In this document: positions 14,383-21,326 of the stretch, one piece after another
How positions within the stretch are numbered: position 1 is the first letter of the stretch
How the letters are laid out: every line of letters starts with the position of its first letter
Assembly: GCA_944323095.1 (NCBI GenBank)
Contig: CALURE010000003.1
Span: 1-26,989, forward strand
Direction of reading: 5' to 3'
Source of the DNA: Candidatus Gastranaerophilales bacterium
GTDB taxonomy: Bacteria > Cyanobacteriota > Vampirovibrionia > Gastranaerophilales > Gastranaerophilaceae
Length of the DNA: 26,989 nt
The notes under the pieces: model-generated
The model's input: the letters and a program-made list of their open reading frames with translations, nothing else
The model's database searches: none
Told to the model about the DNA's origin: nothing
Position numbers and translations under genes: made by a program

Positions 14383-15687
14383 GTGAACTATTTTTTCAAG
14401 AGAATAGCTGTAATACTTGTTTTAATGCTTCTTGCCCCTCCTGTTTTTGCATTCGGAAAAAATAAACAGCAGGCAGCAAAACCTGTTGAAACTCAGGAAG
14501 TTATTCATCTTGATGTTACAAAAAATGACGGAAAAAATCCTCCCCCTGCTGATAACAAAAATGATAACGACTGGGTGCAAAAAGATATTATAAGAGACAA
14601 CGTTGATACAGAGTTCTCAATTTTTGACCACCTTCTTGATACCGATAAAGATAGTGAACATCCTTTTAAAATTGAGGAAGAATCTCTGTTCGGACGAATT
14701 TATAAAAAAAAGCTTGAGAGAACTTCAATCCCATCGTTTCTTTTACAGGACGAATTGACTTTCAAATATAATAAAGGTCCAATTGACAAAGTCCAATTTT
14801 ACGGGGCTTATCAGGGGAATTTAGGTTTCGGATTTGAGGGCTCGGATTACGATACTGATTACGGTTTCGGGTTTATGGAAGCCGGTGTTGTCGGGGATTT
14901 TAAAGACAAAAATACTGATTTTAAACTGCAGTTTAACTTTAAACCCGGAGAGAACAGAACATATCTTCAAGGTCTTGTAACCGATGCATATATAATGAAT
15001 ACGCGTATTCCACACCATAAAATTATTGTCGGGAATTCAAGAAATCAGGTCGGATTTGAAGGCGGTATGGGATCTTACGTACTTCCTTTTGCAATGCGTT
15101 CACAGATATCAAGAACTTTCGGCAACACAAGAGCACTCGGATTAAGGGTTGTAGGCGACTATGATTTAATTGACTACAGTTTAGCCCTCAACAGTTCTGA
15201 CAGATTTTTCAAATCATTTTTCCCCGGAGCGGAGTTTACAGGCTGGGTAAACTTTAAACCGCTCGGCAAAACTGACGGCAGGTACGGAACACTTGTTTTA
15301 GGCGGAGGTTTGAATGCAGGGCATAACGATACAGATTACACTGTCGGCGGTGCTTACGCAAGTTACAGGTACAAAAAATTTATGGCAAATTTTGAATATG
15401 CAATAGCAGACGGTTACAACGGGACCTACAGAAGTACTGATAAAGCAGAAGGTTTTTATACTACAATTGCATACAGACTGACCCAAAAACTGCATATCCT
15501 TGCGCGTTACGACCAGTTTGACCCGAACCGCGATATCGCAGATAACAAGAGACGCGAATATTCCGTCGGTATCAATTACTTCATAAAAGGTCAGGCTCTG
15601 CGTTTAATTCTTAATTACGTATTCTGCGATAACGAAGATACAGAAGACAGCCACAGAATTATTCTTGGAACACAAATAGTGCTATAA
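14383..15687 (+). CDS. Outer-membrane porin, phosphate-selective OprO/P-like
   Basis: A 434-aa beta-barrel candidate. I choose GTG at 14383, which gives an ordinary signal peptide (MNYFFKRIAVILVLMLLAPP then VFA, cleavage near residue 24). A TTG at 14353 would add 10 residues overlapping promoter-like sequence. After a low-complexity charged region (to about residue 105) come regularly spaced amphipathic strands rich in Y, F and G, such as DKVQFYGAYQGNLGFGFEGS, GLRVVGDYDLIDYSLALN, GYNGTYRSTDKAEGFYTTIAYRL and YSVGINYFIKG, ending in HRIILGTQIVL. This matches the porin O/P pattern. It acts in the outer membrane for uptake of small anions or other solutes; selectivity is uncertain. Confidence 0.75.
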   Translation: MNYFFKRIAVILVLMLLAPPVFAFGKNKQQAAKPVETQEVIHLDVTKNDGKNPPPADNKNDNDWVQKDIIRDNVDTEFSIFDHLLDTDKDSEHPFKIEEESLFGRIYKKKLERTSIPSFLLQDELTFKYNKGPIDKVQFYGAYQGNLGFGFEGSDYDTDYGFGFMEAGVVGDFKDKNTDFKLQFNFKPGENRTYLQGLVTDAYIMNTRIPHHKIIVGNSRNQVGFEGGMGSYVLPFAMRSQISRTFGNTRALGLRVVGDYDLIDYSLALNSSDRFFKSFFPGAEFTGWVNFKPLGKTDGRYGTLVLGGGLNAGHNDTDYTVGGAYASYRYKKFMANFEYAIADGYNGTYRSTDKAEGFYTTIAYRLTQKLHILARYDQFDPNRDIADNKRREYSVGINYFIKGQALRLILNYVFCDNEDTEDSHRIILGTQIVL

Positions 15688-15697
15688 AGTTTATCCC

Positions 15698-15726
15698 GTG
15701 GGAACGCTTTGCTTATCCCACCCTAC
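15698..15726 (-). repeat. REP-like palindromic unit after the porin gene
   Basis: An inverted copy of the GGTGGGA/TCCCACC palindrome found at 12430, 12565 and 21152. It lies 11 nt after the porin stop and could act as a 3' hairpin, though no T-tract follows. Confidence 0.75.
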
Positions 15727-15760
15727 ATACTGCAGGCAGATGTTAGAAATCAGGATAATG

Positions 15761-15970
15761 TTACTTTACTTTTTTAAACTCTATTTCATACCCTAAAACA
15801 CCGGCAAGAAATTGAACTTCATCGTATTTCATAGAATCACGATTGAGCTTCTGAGAAATACTATACTGCGTTATTTTTTTATTAGATATCGCACTTGCCA
15901 TGTCAGCAAGCTGTTTAATTGACTTATTTTCTTCCAACAATAATTTTCTTAAATCTTTATTTGCACCCAT
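15761..15970 (-). CDS. Small helix-turn-helix (phage Cro/XRE-like) protein
   Basis: A 69-aa protein resembling single-domain Xre/Cro regulators: DLRKLLLEENKSIKQLADMAS, then ISQKLNRDSMKYDEV (recognition helix region), then FLAGVLGYEIEFKK. The wing of the motif has a longer than usual spacer (AISNKKITQYS). It probably binds DNA as a dimer. TATAAT ends 6 nt before its ATG with no ribosome-binding site, predicting a leaderless mRNA. It is divergent from the 58-aa ORF, and their -35 boxes overlap, so it is likely to regulate both. Confidence 0.72.
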   Translation of the reverse strand: MGANKDLRKLLLEENKSIKQLADMASAISNKKITQYSISQKLNRDSMKYDEVQFLAGVLGYEIEFKKVK

Positions 15971-15976
15971 AAATTA

Positions 15977-16028
15977 ATTATATATTTATTAAATTATTAT
16001 TGACAAATAAAAATTATTTTGATAATAT
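15977..16028. promoter_or_regulatory. Overlapping divergent promoters
   Basis: Plus strand: TTGACA (16000-16005), 17 nt, TAATAT (16023-16028), for the 58-aa ORF. Minus strand: TTGTCA (16006-16001), 18 nt, TATAAT (15982-15977), for the HTH gene. The two -35 boxes share the same bases (TTGACAA), so polymerase or repressor binding on one side should affect the other. Confidence 0.6.
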
Positions 16029-16091
16029 TTAAATTGTTTTTAATTTATTTGAATTATTTATAATTTAAATATTTTAAGAAAGGTTAAATTT

Positions 16092-16268
16092 ATGCTCAGT
16101 GCAAAAGAAAAATTGAAAATAGTTGAAGATGAGACATTCTATATTGAAGCAATAAATAAAGTTCTCTATGATTCAATTACTCACACCGAAATAAGCACCT
16201 GCGGCGATTATCTCTCTCTGCTTGAACTGCAGTACAAATCAATTAACAAAATTACAGAACTTTTTTGA
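16092..16268 (+). CDS. 58-aa protein of unknown function
   Basis: ATG at 16092 with AAAGG about 8 nt upstream and a TTGACA promoter about 70 nt before it. The product is MLSAKEKLKIVEDETFYIEA followed by INKVLYDSITHTEI and DYLSLLELQYKSINKITELF. It is acidic/amphipathic, with predicted helices and no membrane span or signal. It is divergent from the HTH gene with overlapping -35 boxes, an arrangement typical of a regulator and its target. The codon pattern and the complete expression signals support a real gene, but I recognise no family. Confidence 0.55.
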   Translation: MLSAKEKLKIVEDETFYIEAINKVLYDSITHTEISTCGDYLSLLELQYKSINKITELF

Positions 16269-16286
16269 ATTTCCTTAAAATAAATA

Positions 16287-16315
16287 TTGACAATTTATGA
16301 AAAATAATAAATAAT
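16287..16315 (+). promoter_or_regulatory. Promoter upstream of the C10 leader ORF
   Basis: TTGACA (16287-16292), 17 nt, AATAAT (16310-16315), followed by a strong AAAAGGAG at 16333-16340 and ATG at 16348. Confidence 0.55.
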
Positions 16316-16347
16316 AAAAATGTTATAAAAAGAAAAGGAGTTTGAAA

Positions 16348-16395
16348 ATGTTTAACCAGGAAGCTTTGAAGTGCCCCCCCCCCAACAGAACGTAA
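16348..16395 (+). CDS. Leader ORF interrupted by C10 tract, out of frame with pilin-like gene
   Basis: A good promoter, AAAAGGAG and ATG begin a 15-codon ORF, MFNQEALKCPPPNRT, whose codons 9-12 are made by a C10 run. As sequenced it stops at 16393. With 11 (or 8) C, the same start would read through PPPQQNVSIARVIGIF into the pilin-like frame, giving about 295 aa. With 9 or 12 C it stops after 24 codons. It is therefore either a phase-variable 5' end of the pilin-like gene, a leader peptide, or the remnant of an unrelated gene. The stretch between the tract and 16473 looks more like promoter DNA than protein-coding sequence, which argues for caution. Confidence 0.4.
   Translation: MFNQEALKCPPPNRT
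16374..16383. repeat. C10 homopolymer upstream of pilin-like gene
   Basis: Ten C on the plus strand, flanks GTG before and AAC after (minus strand GTT-G10-CAC). Compare GTC-G10-CTT at 2154 and GTC-G10-CAT at 25870. Confidence 0.95.
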
Positions 16396-16434
16396 GTATT
16401 GCAAGGGTTATAGGCATATTTAAAAATTTATCAC

Positions 16435-16463
16435 TTTACTTTTACAAAAAAATATGTTATAAT
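16435..16463 (+). promoter_or_regulatory. Promoter of pilin-like gene, predicted near-leaderless
   Basis: TTTACT (16435-16440), 17 nt, TATAAT (16458-16463), with a TG extension (TGT-TATAAT). Only 9 nt separate the -10 box from the ATG at 16473, and no Shine-Dalgarno sequence is present. Confidence 0.6.
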
Positions 16464-16472
16464 AGTAATACT

Positions 16473-17234
16473 ATGCATCACTATTATAAACATTTTAAAA
16501 ATTTAGGATTTACTTTAGCAGAGGTCTTAATCACTCTCGGAATTATTGGAGTTGTAGCTGCATTAACGCTTCCAAGCCTTATTCAAAGTTATAGAGATAA
16601 AGCAATAGTTGCTCAAACTAAAAAAACTTATTCCACTTTTTCACAGCTTTTACTTCTAGCAAAAGAAAACGGAGGGAAATCTCTTGATGAAGTTTTGCAG
16701 GCTGCAACATCAAAAGAAGAAGCCTCTATGGCAATGTTAAACTATTTTCTTCCGTATTTAAATGTAGTAAAAAATTGCGGGCTTGAACGTAATGCCGGCT
16801 GCTTTGGCCATGATGTGCCATATTACAGGCTTAACGGAACAGAATACATAGGCTGGGGGTCTCCTGTGTACGATAACTTCCCTGACCGCGCAAAAGTAAA
16901 ACTTGCCGATGGAACTTCCATTGCCTTTTATACATGGGGTAATGCCGGCTGTAATTATTCAGGCGATTATAAAGTGTGCGGAGAATTTTATGTCGATGTA
17001 AACGGAGATAAAAAACCTAATAAATTAGGTGTAGATTTACATACATTCGAAATTACTGAAGAAAAAATCTTGCCTGGAGGAACTATAGAAGGCCCTGATG
17101 GCATTAATTCTGATTGTCTTGACACTAAAAACGGTGAAGGCTGGGCCTGCACTATATGGGTAATTGTTAACGAAAACCTAGATTATCTGCACTGCAATGA
17201 TCTTGAGTGGGGCAAAAAAACTAAATGTAAATAA
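16473..17234 (+). CDS. Type IV pilin-like (prepilin-type N-terminal) secreted protein
   Basis: A 253-aa protein with a class III prepilin signal: LGFTLAEVLI, with G12 as the cleavage site, F13 at +1 and E17 at +5, then a hydrophobic helix (about 13-33) ending LTLPSLI. Such proteins are processed by PilD-type peptidase and assembled into pili or pseudopili, or anchored by their helix. The C-terminal part has eight or more cysteines (NCGLERNAGC, GCNYSG, VCGEF, DCLDT, WACT, LHC, KCK), suggesting disulfides, and a DVNGDKKPNKLGVD loop like the calcium sites of pseudopilins. Many copies per genome are typical of Gastranaerophilales, from memory. I take ATG 16473 because a near-consensus promoter sits just before it. 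An upstream in-frame extension is discussed under the C10 ORF. Confidence 0.85.
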   Translation: MHHYYKHFKNLGFTLAEVLITLGIIGVVAALTLPSLIQSYRDKAIVAQTKKTYSTFSQLLLLAKENGGKSLDEVLQAATSKEEASMAMLNYFLPYLNVVKNCGLERNAGCFGHDVPYYRLNGTEYIGWGSPVYDNFPDRAKVKLADGTSIAFYTWGNAGCNYSGDYKVCGEFYVDVNGDKKPNKLGVDLHTFEITEEKILPGGTIEGPDGINSDCLDTKNGEGWACTIWVIVNENLDYLHCNDLEWGKKTKCK

Positions 17235-17237
17235 GTT

Positions 17238-17263
17238 AAAAAGTCCGGATAGCCGGACTTTTT
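17238..17263. terminator. Bidirectional intrinsic terminator
   Basis: AAAAAGTCCGG (17238-17248) pairs perfectly with CCGGACTTTTT (17253-17263) around ATAG. It serves the pilin-like gene and the convergent decarboxylase gene. Confidence 0.93.
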
Positions 17264-17265
17264 AG

Positions 17266-18195
17266 TTATATAACGCTTGAAAAATATTCAATGGTTTTCA
17301 GCAATCCCTCACGAACATGAACTTTTGGTTCATAATCCAGCTCTTTTCTTGCAAGACTTAAATCCGGACGTCTTTTACACGGATCATCCGAAGGCAAAGG
17401 TTTATAAACTATTTGAGAATTTGAATTAGTCAATTCAATTATCATTTCTGCAAGCTCTTTAATCGTATATTCACCGTCGTTGCCAATGTTTACAGGACCT
17501 GTAAAGTTTTCTTTATTCATCAGGGTCATCATACCGTTTACAAGATCGTCAACATAGCAGAATGAACGGGTTTGAGTTCCGTCACCGTATATTGTTATAT
17601 CTTCACCTTTCAATGCCTGAACTATAAAATTTGAGACTACTCTGCCGTCATTTTCTGCCATACGCGGTCCGTATGTATTAAATATTCTGACTATTTTAAT
17701 ATCAACATTGTGCTGGCGGTGATAATCCATCATTAAAGTTTCCGCGACACGCTTGCCTTCGTCATAACAACTTCTTATACCTATCGGATTAACGTTGCCC
17801 CAGTAATCCTCTCTTTGCGGATGAAGTATCGGATCGCCGTAAACCTCGCTTGTTGATGCCTGTAAAATCCTTGCTTTTGCCCTCTTTGCAAGCCCTAACA
17901 TATTAGTGACACCCAGAACACTTGTTTTTATGGTTTTTATTGCATTATACTGATAATGTACCGGACTTGCAGGACAAGCCAGATTATAAATCTGTTCAAC
18001 TTCAAGCAAAATAGGTTCCACTATGTCATGCCTGATTAATTCAAACTCTTTATTATCGGTCAAATGTTCAATATTTTTCCTCGAACCAGTGAAAAAGTTA
18101 TCAAGACATATAACATGATGCCCTTCTTTTAAAAGTCTTTCGCATAAATGTGAGCCGATAAAGCCTGCTCCGCCTGTTACTAAAATATTTTTCAT
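17266..18195 (-). CDS. UDP-glucuronate decarboxylase (UDP-xylose synthase)
   Basis: Converts UDP-glucuronate to UDP-xylose with bound NAD+, a precursor for surface polysaccharide. The 309-aa extended SDR has GGAGFIGS (8-15), the family signature TSEVYGDP (115-122) followed by HPQREDYWGNVNPIG, and the catalytic Y144 and K148 in SCYDEGKR. These signatures separate UXS from general epimerases such as GalE. A gene for UDP-glucose dehydrogenase is not in the window. A weak AGAGG-type site precedes the ATG. The DUF559 cassette is inserted 36 bp upstream of the start, so the gene's original promoter may be displaced. Confidence 0.9.
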   Translation of the reverse strand: MKNILVTGGAGFIGSHLCERLLKEGHHVICLDNFFTGSRKNIEHLTDNKEFELIRHDIVEPILLEVEQIYNLACPASPVHYQYNAIKTIKTSVLGVTNMLGLAKRAKARILQASTSEVYGDPILHPQREDYWGNVNPIGIRSCYDEGKRVAETLMMDYHRQHNVDIKIVRIFNTYGPRMAENDGRVVSNFIVQALKGEDITIYGDGTQTRSFCYVDDLVNGMMTLMNKENFTGPVNIGNDGEYTIKELAEMIIELTNSNSQIVYKPLPSDDPCKRRPDLSLARKELDYEPKVHVREGLLKTIEYFSSVI

Positions 18196-18230
18196 AAAGT
18201 TCCTCTCGTTTTTCTAAATTATACCACAAA

Positions 18231-18764
18231 TACCCTCACCCGAATTTCTAACTTTCGCATGGCTCAAGTTGAAATTCAACCCTCTCCCAGAGGGAGAGGG
18301 GATTTATAATTCACTATATTTTTTCAGGATAACTTCTAATACAGTATTAATATTTTTAATAACATCATTATCAAAAAATCTTATTACAGTGTAACCAATA
18401 CTGTTTAAATATCTGGTACGCTCTTCATCATAACTAGAATTATCTATATGCTGTGAGCCGTCCAATTCAATAACCAATTTTTTTTGCATGTTTACAAAAT
18501 CAACAATATATTTCCCAATAGGAACTTGACGTTTAAATTTAATATCATTTAGTTTTCTATTACGTATATTAAACCATAAAATATTCTCAGCATCAGTTTG
18601 ATTTTTTCGCAAATCAATTGCAAAATGTAATGCCTTTTTAGTATAATATCTATTCTTCATAAATTAATTATAAAATAAAAATATACTATAAATCCCCTCT
18701 CCCTCTGGGAGAGGGTTGAATTTCAACTTGAGCCATGCGAAAGTTAGAAATTCGGGTGAGGGTA
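18231..18764. mobile_element. DUF559 cassette with perfect 78-bp inverted repeats
   Basis: The arms 18231-18308 and 18687-18764 are exact inverted copies over 78 bp by my reading. They begin TACCCTCACCCGAATTTC at the outer edge and hold an inner palindrome CCCTCTCCC-AGA-GGGAGAGGG. The only gene inside is DUF559, whose stop codon lies within the left arm. Both ends carry TA at the outer edge (TACCC ... GGGTA), which would fit insertion at a TA dinucleotide. No other copy of these arms occurs in the window. Movement, if any, must be in trans or through the DUF559 protein. Confidence 0.72.
18304..18660 (-). CDS. DUF559 endonuclease-like protein
   Basis: A 118-aa protein of the DUF559 family, which has a PD-(D/E)XK nuclease fold related to Vsr and restriction enzymes. 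Recognised segments: LRKNQTDAENILWFNIRNRKL (16-36), IKFKRQVPIGKYIVDFV (39-55, candidate acidic residue in the core), KKLVIELDGSQH (60-71, E and D expected to bind metal) and YTVIRFFDNDVI (90-101). The family function is not established; DNA repair or mobile-element roles are proposed by fold only. It is enclosed by perfect inverted repeats, which also provide its stop codon, and so looks like the cargo or agent of a small mobile cassette. Confidence 0.88.
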   Translation of the reverse strand: MKNRYYTKKALHFAIDLRKNQTDAENILWFNIRNRKLNDIKFKRQVPIGKYIVDFVNMQKKLVIELDGSQHIDNSSYDEERTRYLNSIGYTVIRFFDNDVIKNINTVLEVILKKYSEL

Positions 18765-18792
18765 AAAAAGCCTGTCTATTGACAGGCTTTTT
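18765..18792. terminator. Intrinsic terminator of pgk
   Basis: AAAAAGCCTGTC (18765-18776) pairs perfectly with GACAGGCTTTTT (18781-18792) around TATT. It lies directly against the right arm of the DUF559 cassette, which therefore inserted just beyond the terminator. Confidence 0.93.
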
Positions 18793-18814
18793 CTATTTTA
18801 AGTAAATTTAGAAC

Positions 18815-20017
18815 CTACTTATCATCAAGTGCAGCAACACCCGGTAACACTTTTCCTTCAATGAATTCAAGAGAAGCACCGCCGCCTGTTGAAACATGTG
18901 TGAAATCTTCTGCTTTAAAGTATTTTTTAGCAGCTGACACAGAATCTCCGCCGCCGATTACTGATACAGCACCGTTTTTAGTTGCATCAACAATTGCCTG
19001 CAATACAGCTTTTGTACCTTCTGCAAATTTTGGATTTTCAAATGCGCCTACAGGTCCGTTCATCAAAATAGTTTTAGAATTTTTGATTACTTCAGCAAAT
19101 GCTTTCTGACTTTCAGGCCCTGCATCTACACCTTCAAATCCGTCAGGGATCTCGTTAATCGGAACAACTTTGTTTGTACCGTTGCCTGAAAAATCATCAG
19201 CAGCAAGAACATCTGTTGCCATAACAATTTTAACACCTTTATCAGCAGCTTTCTTTTCAATAGCTTTTGCAACTTCAATCTGGTCGTCTTCGCAAATTGA
19301 ATTACCGATTTTGCCACCGTTAGCTTTTACGAATGTATAAGCCATACCGCCGCCGATAATTAAGTTATCAACTTTGTCGATTAAGTTTTCTAAAACACCG
19401 ATTTTAGAAGAAACTTTTGCGCCGCCGACAACTGCCGTGAATGGTCTTGTAGGATTATCAAGAGCTTGAGACAGGCATCTGATTTCTTTTTCCATTAAAA
19501 GACCTGCAACAGCCGGCTTCAAAATATGAGCAACTTTAGCGGTTGAAGTATGTTTTCTGTGAGCTGCGCCGAATGCGTCATTTACATAGAAATCACCGAG
19601 TTTTGCAAGTTCTTCCGCAAAAGTCATATCATCATCTTTTGCTTCTTCAGCTTTGTAGAAACGAATATTTTCCAACAATGCAACCTGACCGTCTTTCAAG
19701 TCTGCCAATTCTTTATCAGCGCCTTCTCCGACAGGTGATTTAACAAATAGCACATCTTCACCAAGCACTTTTGACATATATTTTGCAACAGGTTCAAGTG
19801 TGAATTCTGTTTTCCATTCACCTTTCGGTCTGCCCAGATGAGCCATAAGAATAATTTTAGCACCCTTTTCCTGCAATGCTCTGATTGTCGGAACAATTGC
19901 CTGAATTCTTGTGTCATCAGTTACATTGTGGTTTTCATCCAAAGGCACGTTAACGTCAACTCTTACAAGAGCACGTTTCCCTTTTACGTCGCCTAAATCA
20001 TTAATTGATTTTTTCAT
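18815..20017 (-). CDS. pgk: Phosphoglycerate kinase
   Basis: Transfers phosphate between 1,3-bisphosphoglycerate and ADP in glycolysis. The 400-aa protein has the N-terminal substrate motif RVDVNVPLD, the MAHLGRPKG loop, the hinge region GGAKVSSKIGVLENL, and the C-terminal nucleotide motifs NGPVGAFE and IGGGDSVSAAKK ... STGGGASLEF. I choose the ATG at 20017 because AAGGAGAG lies 6 nt upstream; an upstream in-frame start would add nine residues that overlap this site. It is monocistronic with its own terminator. gap and tpi are not adjacent. Confidence 0.97.
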   Translation of the reverse strand: MKKSINDLGDVKGKRALVRVDVNVPLDENHNVTDDTRIQAIVPTIRALQEKGAKIILMAHLGRPKGEWKTEFTLEPVAKYMSKVLGEDVLFVKSPVGEGADKELADLKDGQVALLENIRFYKAEEAKDDDMTFAEELAKLGDFYVNDAFGAAHRKHTSTAKVAHILKPAVAGLLMEKEIRCLSQALDNPTRPFTAVVGGAKVSSKIGVLENLIDKVDNLIIGGGMAYTFVKANGGKIGNSICEDDQIEVAKAIEKKAADKGVKIVMATDVLAADDFSGNGTNKVVPINEIPDGFEGVDAGPESQKAFAEVIKNSKTILMNGPVGAFENPKFAEGTKAVLQAIVDATKNGAVSVIGGGDSVSAAKKYFKAEDFTHVSTGGGASLEFIEGKVLPGVAALDDK

Positions 20018-20183
20018 ATTTTCTCTCCTTTTCGGCTTATACAAAACGGCATTTGCCGTAATACCCGAGTTTACATGTTATTGCACTTTAATCATACAAA
20101 AAACATGAAATTTATCCAAGTAACCAATTAAAAATTTTCTGCTTAAATTTTATTTTTTATAAATAAATAGAAAGGATTTAAAT

Positions 20184-20651
20184 ATGAAGAAAAAAATACT
20201 GGCAACCGTACTTATTATAGGAGCATTTGCTGCGGGATATTCAATAAACAGCATTGCGGTTTCAAATACAAACCCTGATTACAGGGTTGCTGTCGTTGAT
20301 ATTCAGCAGATTGTGGCAAATTCATCAGAAATTAAAGCCCTGAAACTTGAACAAATAAAGCAGGCTGAAAATATGCAATCTACAATAGATAAGGCCAGAA
20401 CTGAAATTTCTAAAGAAAAAGACCCTAAAAAAATTTCACAGTTAGAAGAAAAATACAGAAATGAAATTAACAATCAAAAATTAGCACTCGATGAATCTTA
20501 CAGCACCAAACTAAAAGCTATTGACAGTAAAATAAAAACAGCAGTTGTTGAAAAAGCGCGATCTATGAATTACAATATAGTACTGCCTAAAAATACCGTA
20601 CTTTTTGGTGGAGACGATATAACAGATCAGGTCGGGGCAATAATTAAATAG
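20184..20651 (+). CDS. OmpH/Skp-family periplasmic protein
   Basis: A 155-aa protein with an N-terminal signal/anchor (MKKKILATVLIIGAFAAGYS), then VAVVDIQQIVANSSEIKAL, the family's N-terminal strand, then a long charged helical hairpin (about 55-125, KARTEISKEKDPKKISQLEEKY), and a C-terminal strand YNIVLPKNTVLFGGDDITDQV. This order is typical of OmpH/Skp chaperones that escort unfolded outer-membrane proteins through the periplasm. AAAGGA precedes the ATG by 7 nt. The usual neighbours bamA and lpxD are absent; the gene is divergent from pgk. Confidence 0.87.
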   Translation: MKKKILATVLIIGAFAAGYSINSIAVSNTNPDYRVAVVDIQQIVANSSEIKALKLEQIKQAENMQSTIDKARTEISKEKDPKKISQLEEKYRNEINNQKLALDESYSTKLKAIDSKIKTAVVEKARSMNYNIVLPKNTVLFGGDDITDQVGAIIK

Positions 20652-20652
20652 G

Positions 20653-21081
20653 CTATTTCATAAAAATATTAATCATAATAGGTCTTGAGCCTTTGTCATG
20701 GTCATCCCGCCAGATTTGATTGCTTATCTGCTTCTGGTGAATATTTTTATAATACTGTTCACTAACAAAATTTTGTCTTTTTCTTAATTCTTCATAACAA
20801 CTGTTATTTAAGCCGCCATCTAATGAATCACATTCTGCAAGACCTTTTTCAAATTCAACACGTCTTTGCGCCCAGTAATTATATATAGCCTGTGTAGATT
20901 TTGTTCCCTCAGGCCAATACCATTGAATTTCTTTATACTCTGCATTTTCAAGCCCATCAGGACAAAAATCTGACCATACAGGACGGGCTGCCAGTCCTGA
21001 TTTTGTATCAGAATACGCAAGACTTACAGGAAACAATATTATAATCAAAATTATCTTTAATACAATATGTCTCAATTCCAT
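20653..21081 (-). CDS. Small secreted protein of unknown function
   Basis: A 142-aa protein with a signal peptide (KIILIIILFPVSLAYS, cleavage near residue 24). The mature part has three cysteines (DFCPDG, AECDS, NSCYEE) and an aromatic segment (EIQWYWPEGTKSTQAIYNYWAQRR), then a charged C-terminus. The start has no strong ribosome-binding site. It is convergent with the OmpH-like gene, 1 nt apart, with no terminator visible. No family recognised. Confidence 0.65.
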   Translation of the reverse strand: MELRHIVLKIILIIILFPVSLAYSDTKSGLAARPVWSDFCPDGLENAEYKEIQWYWPEGTKSTQAIYNYWAQRRVEFEKGLAECDSLDGGLNNSCYEELRKRQNFVSEQYYKNIHQKQISNQIWRDDHDKGSRPIMINIFMK

Positions 21082-21135
21082 AATTTATATTATACCATAA
21101 ATTATATAATATTTTTTCAATCAAAAAAGGAAAGT

Positions 21136-21293
21136 ACTAATATTGCATTTGGTAGGGTGGGATAAGCAAAGCGTTCCCACCCTTCGAGGTATTCTTGTGT
21201 ATTCTTTCGGCTCACAGAGCCACAGAATGACGTGGGTGCAGCGGCTACGCTGCCTCAGAATGACATTTAATTAGTACAAACTCCAATATAAGT
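21136..21293. mobile_element. Second MITE-like element, related ends
   Basis: The ends ACTAATATTGCATTTGGTA (21136-21154) and the complement of ACTTATATTGGAGTTTGTA (21275-21293) match at 15 of 19 positions. The right end also matches the terminal repeat of the 12340-12842 element at 15 of 19. Inside are a REP-like unit (21152-21182), a GGCTC/GAGCC hairpin (21209-21220) and GCAGCG-GCTA-CGCTGC (21239-21254). It lies 20 bp upstream of the uvrC -10 box and so replaces any -35 region there. Confidence 0.55.
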
Positions 21294-21310
21294 CCAAAAG
21301 TAATTATACA

Positions 21311-21319
21311 TGTTATAAT
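21311..21319 (+). promoter_or_regulatory. Extended -10 promoter of uvrC, predicted leaderless
   Basis: TGT-TATAAT (21311-21319) ends 7 nt before the ATG at 21327. No ribosome-binding site fits. The expected -35 position falls at the end of the MITE-like element and is poor, so the promoter probably relies on the extended -10. Confidence 0.5.
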
Positions 21320-21326
21320 AATATTA

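Noticed and set aside
16371..16472. GTG at 16371 as the start of the pilin-like gene
   Set aside because: The GTG lies directly against the C10 tract with no ribosome-binding site, and the prepilin leader would be over 40 residues long. ATG 16473 follows a near-consensus promoter.
21205..21260. tRNA- or small-RNA-like hairpins (GCAGCG-GCTA-CGCTGC and GGCTC/GAGCC)
   Set aside because: No cloverleaf, no TTC-loop motif and no acceptor stem; they fit nested palindromes inside the MITE-like element.
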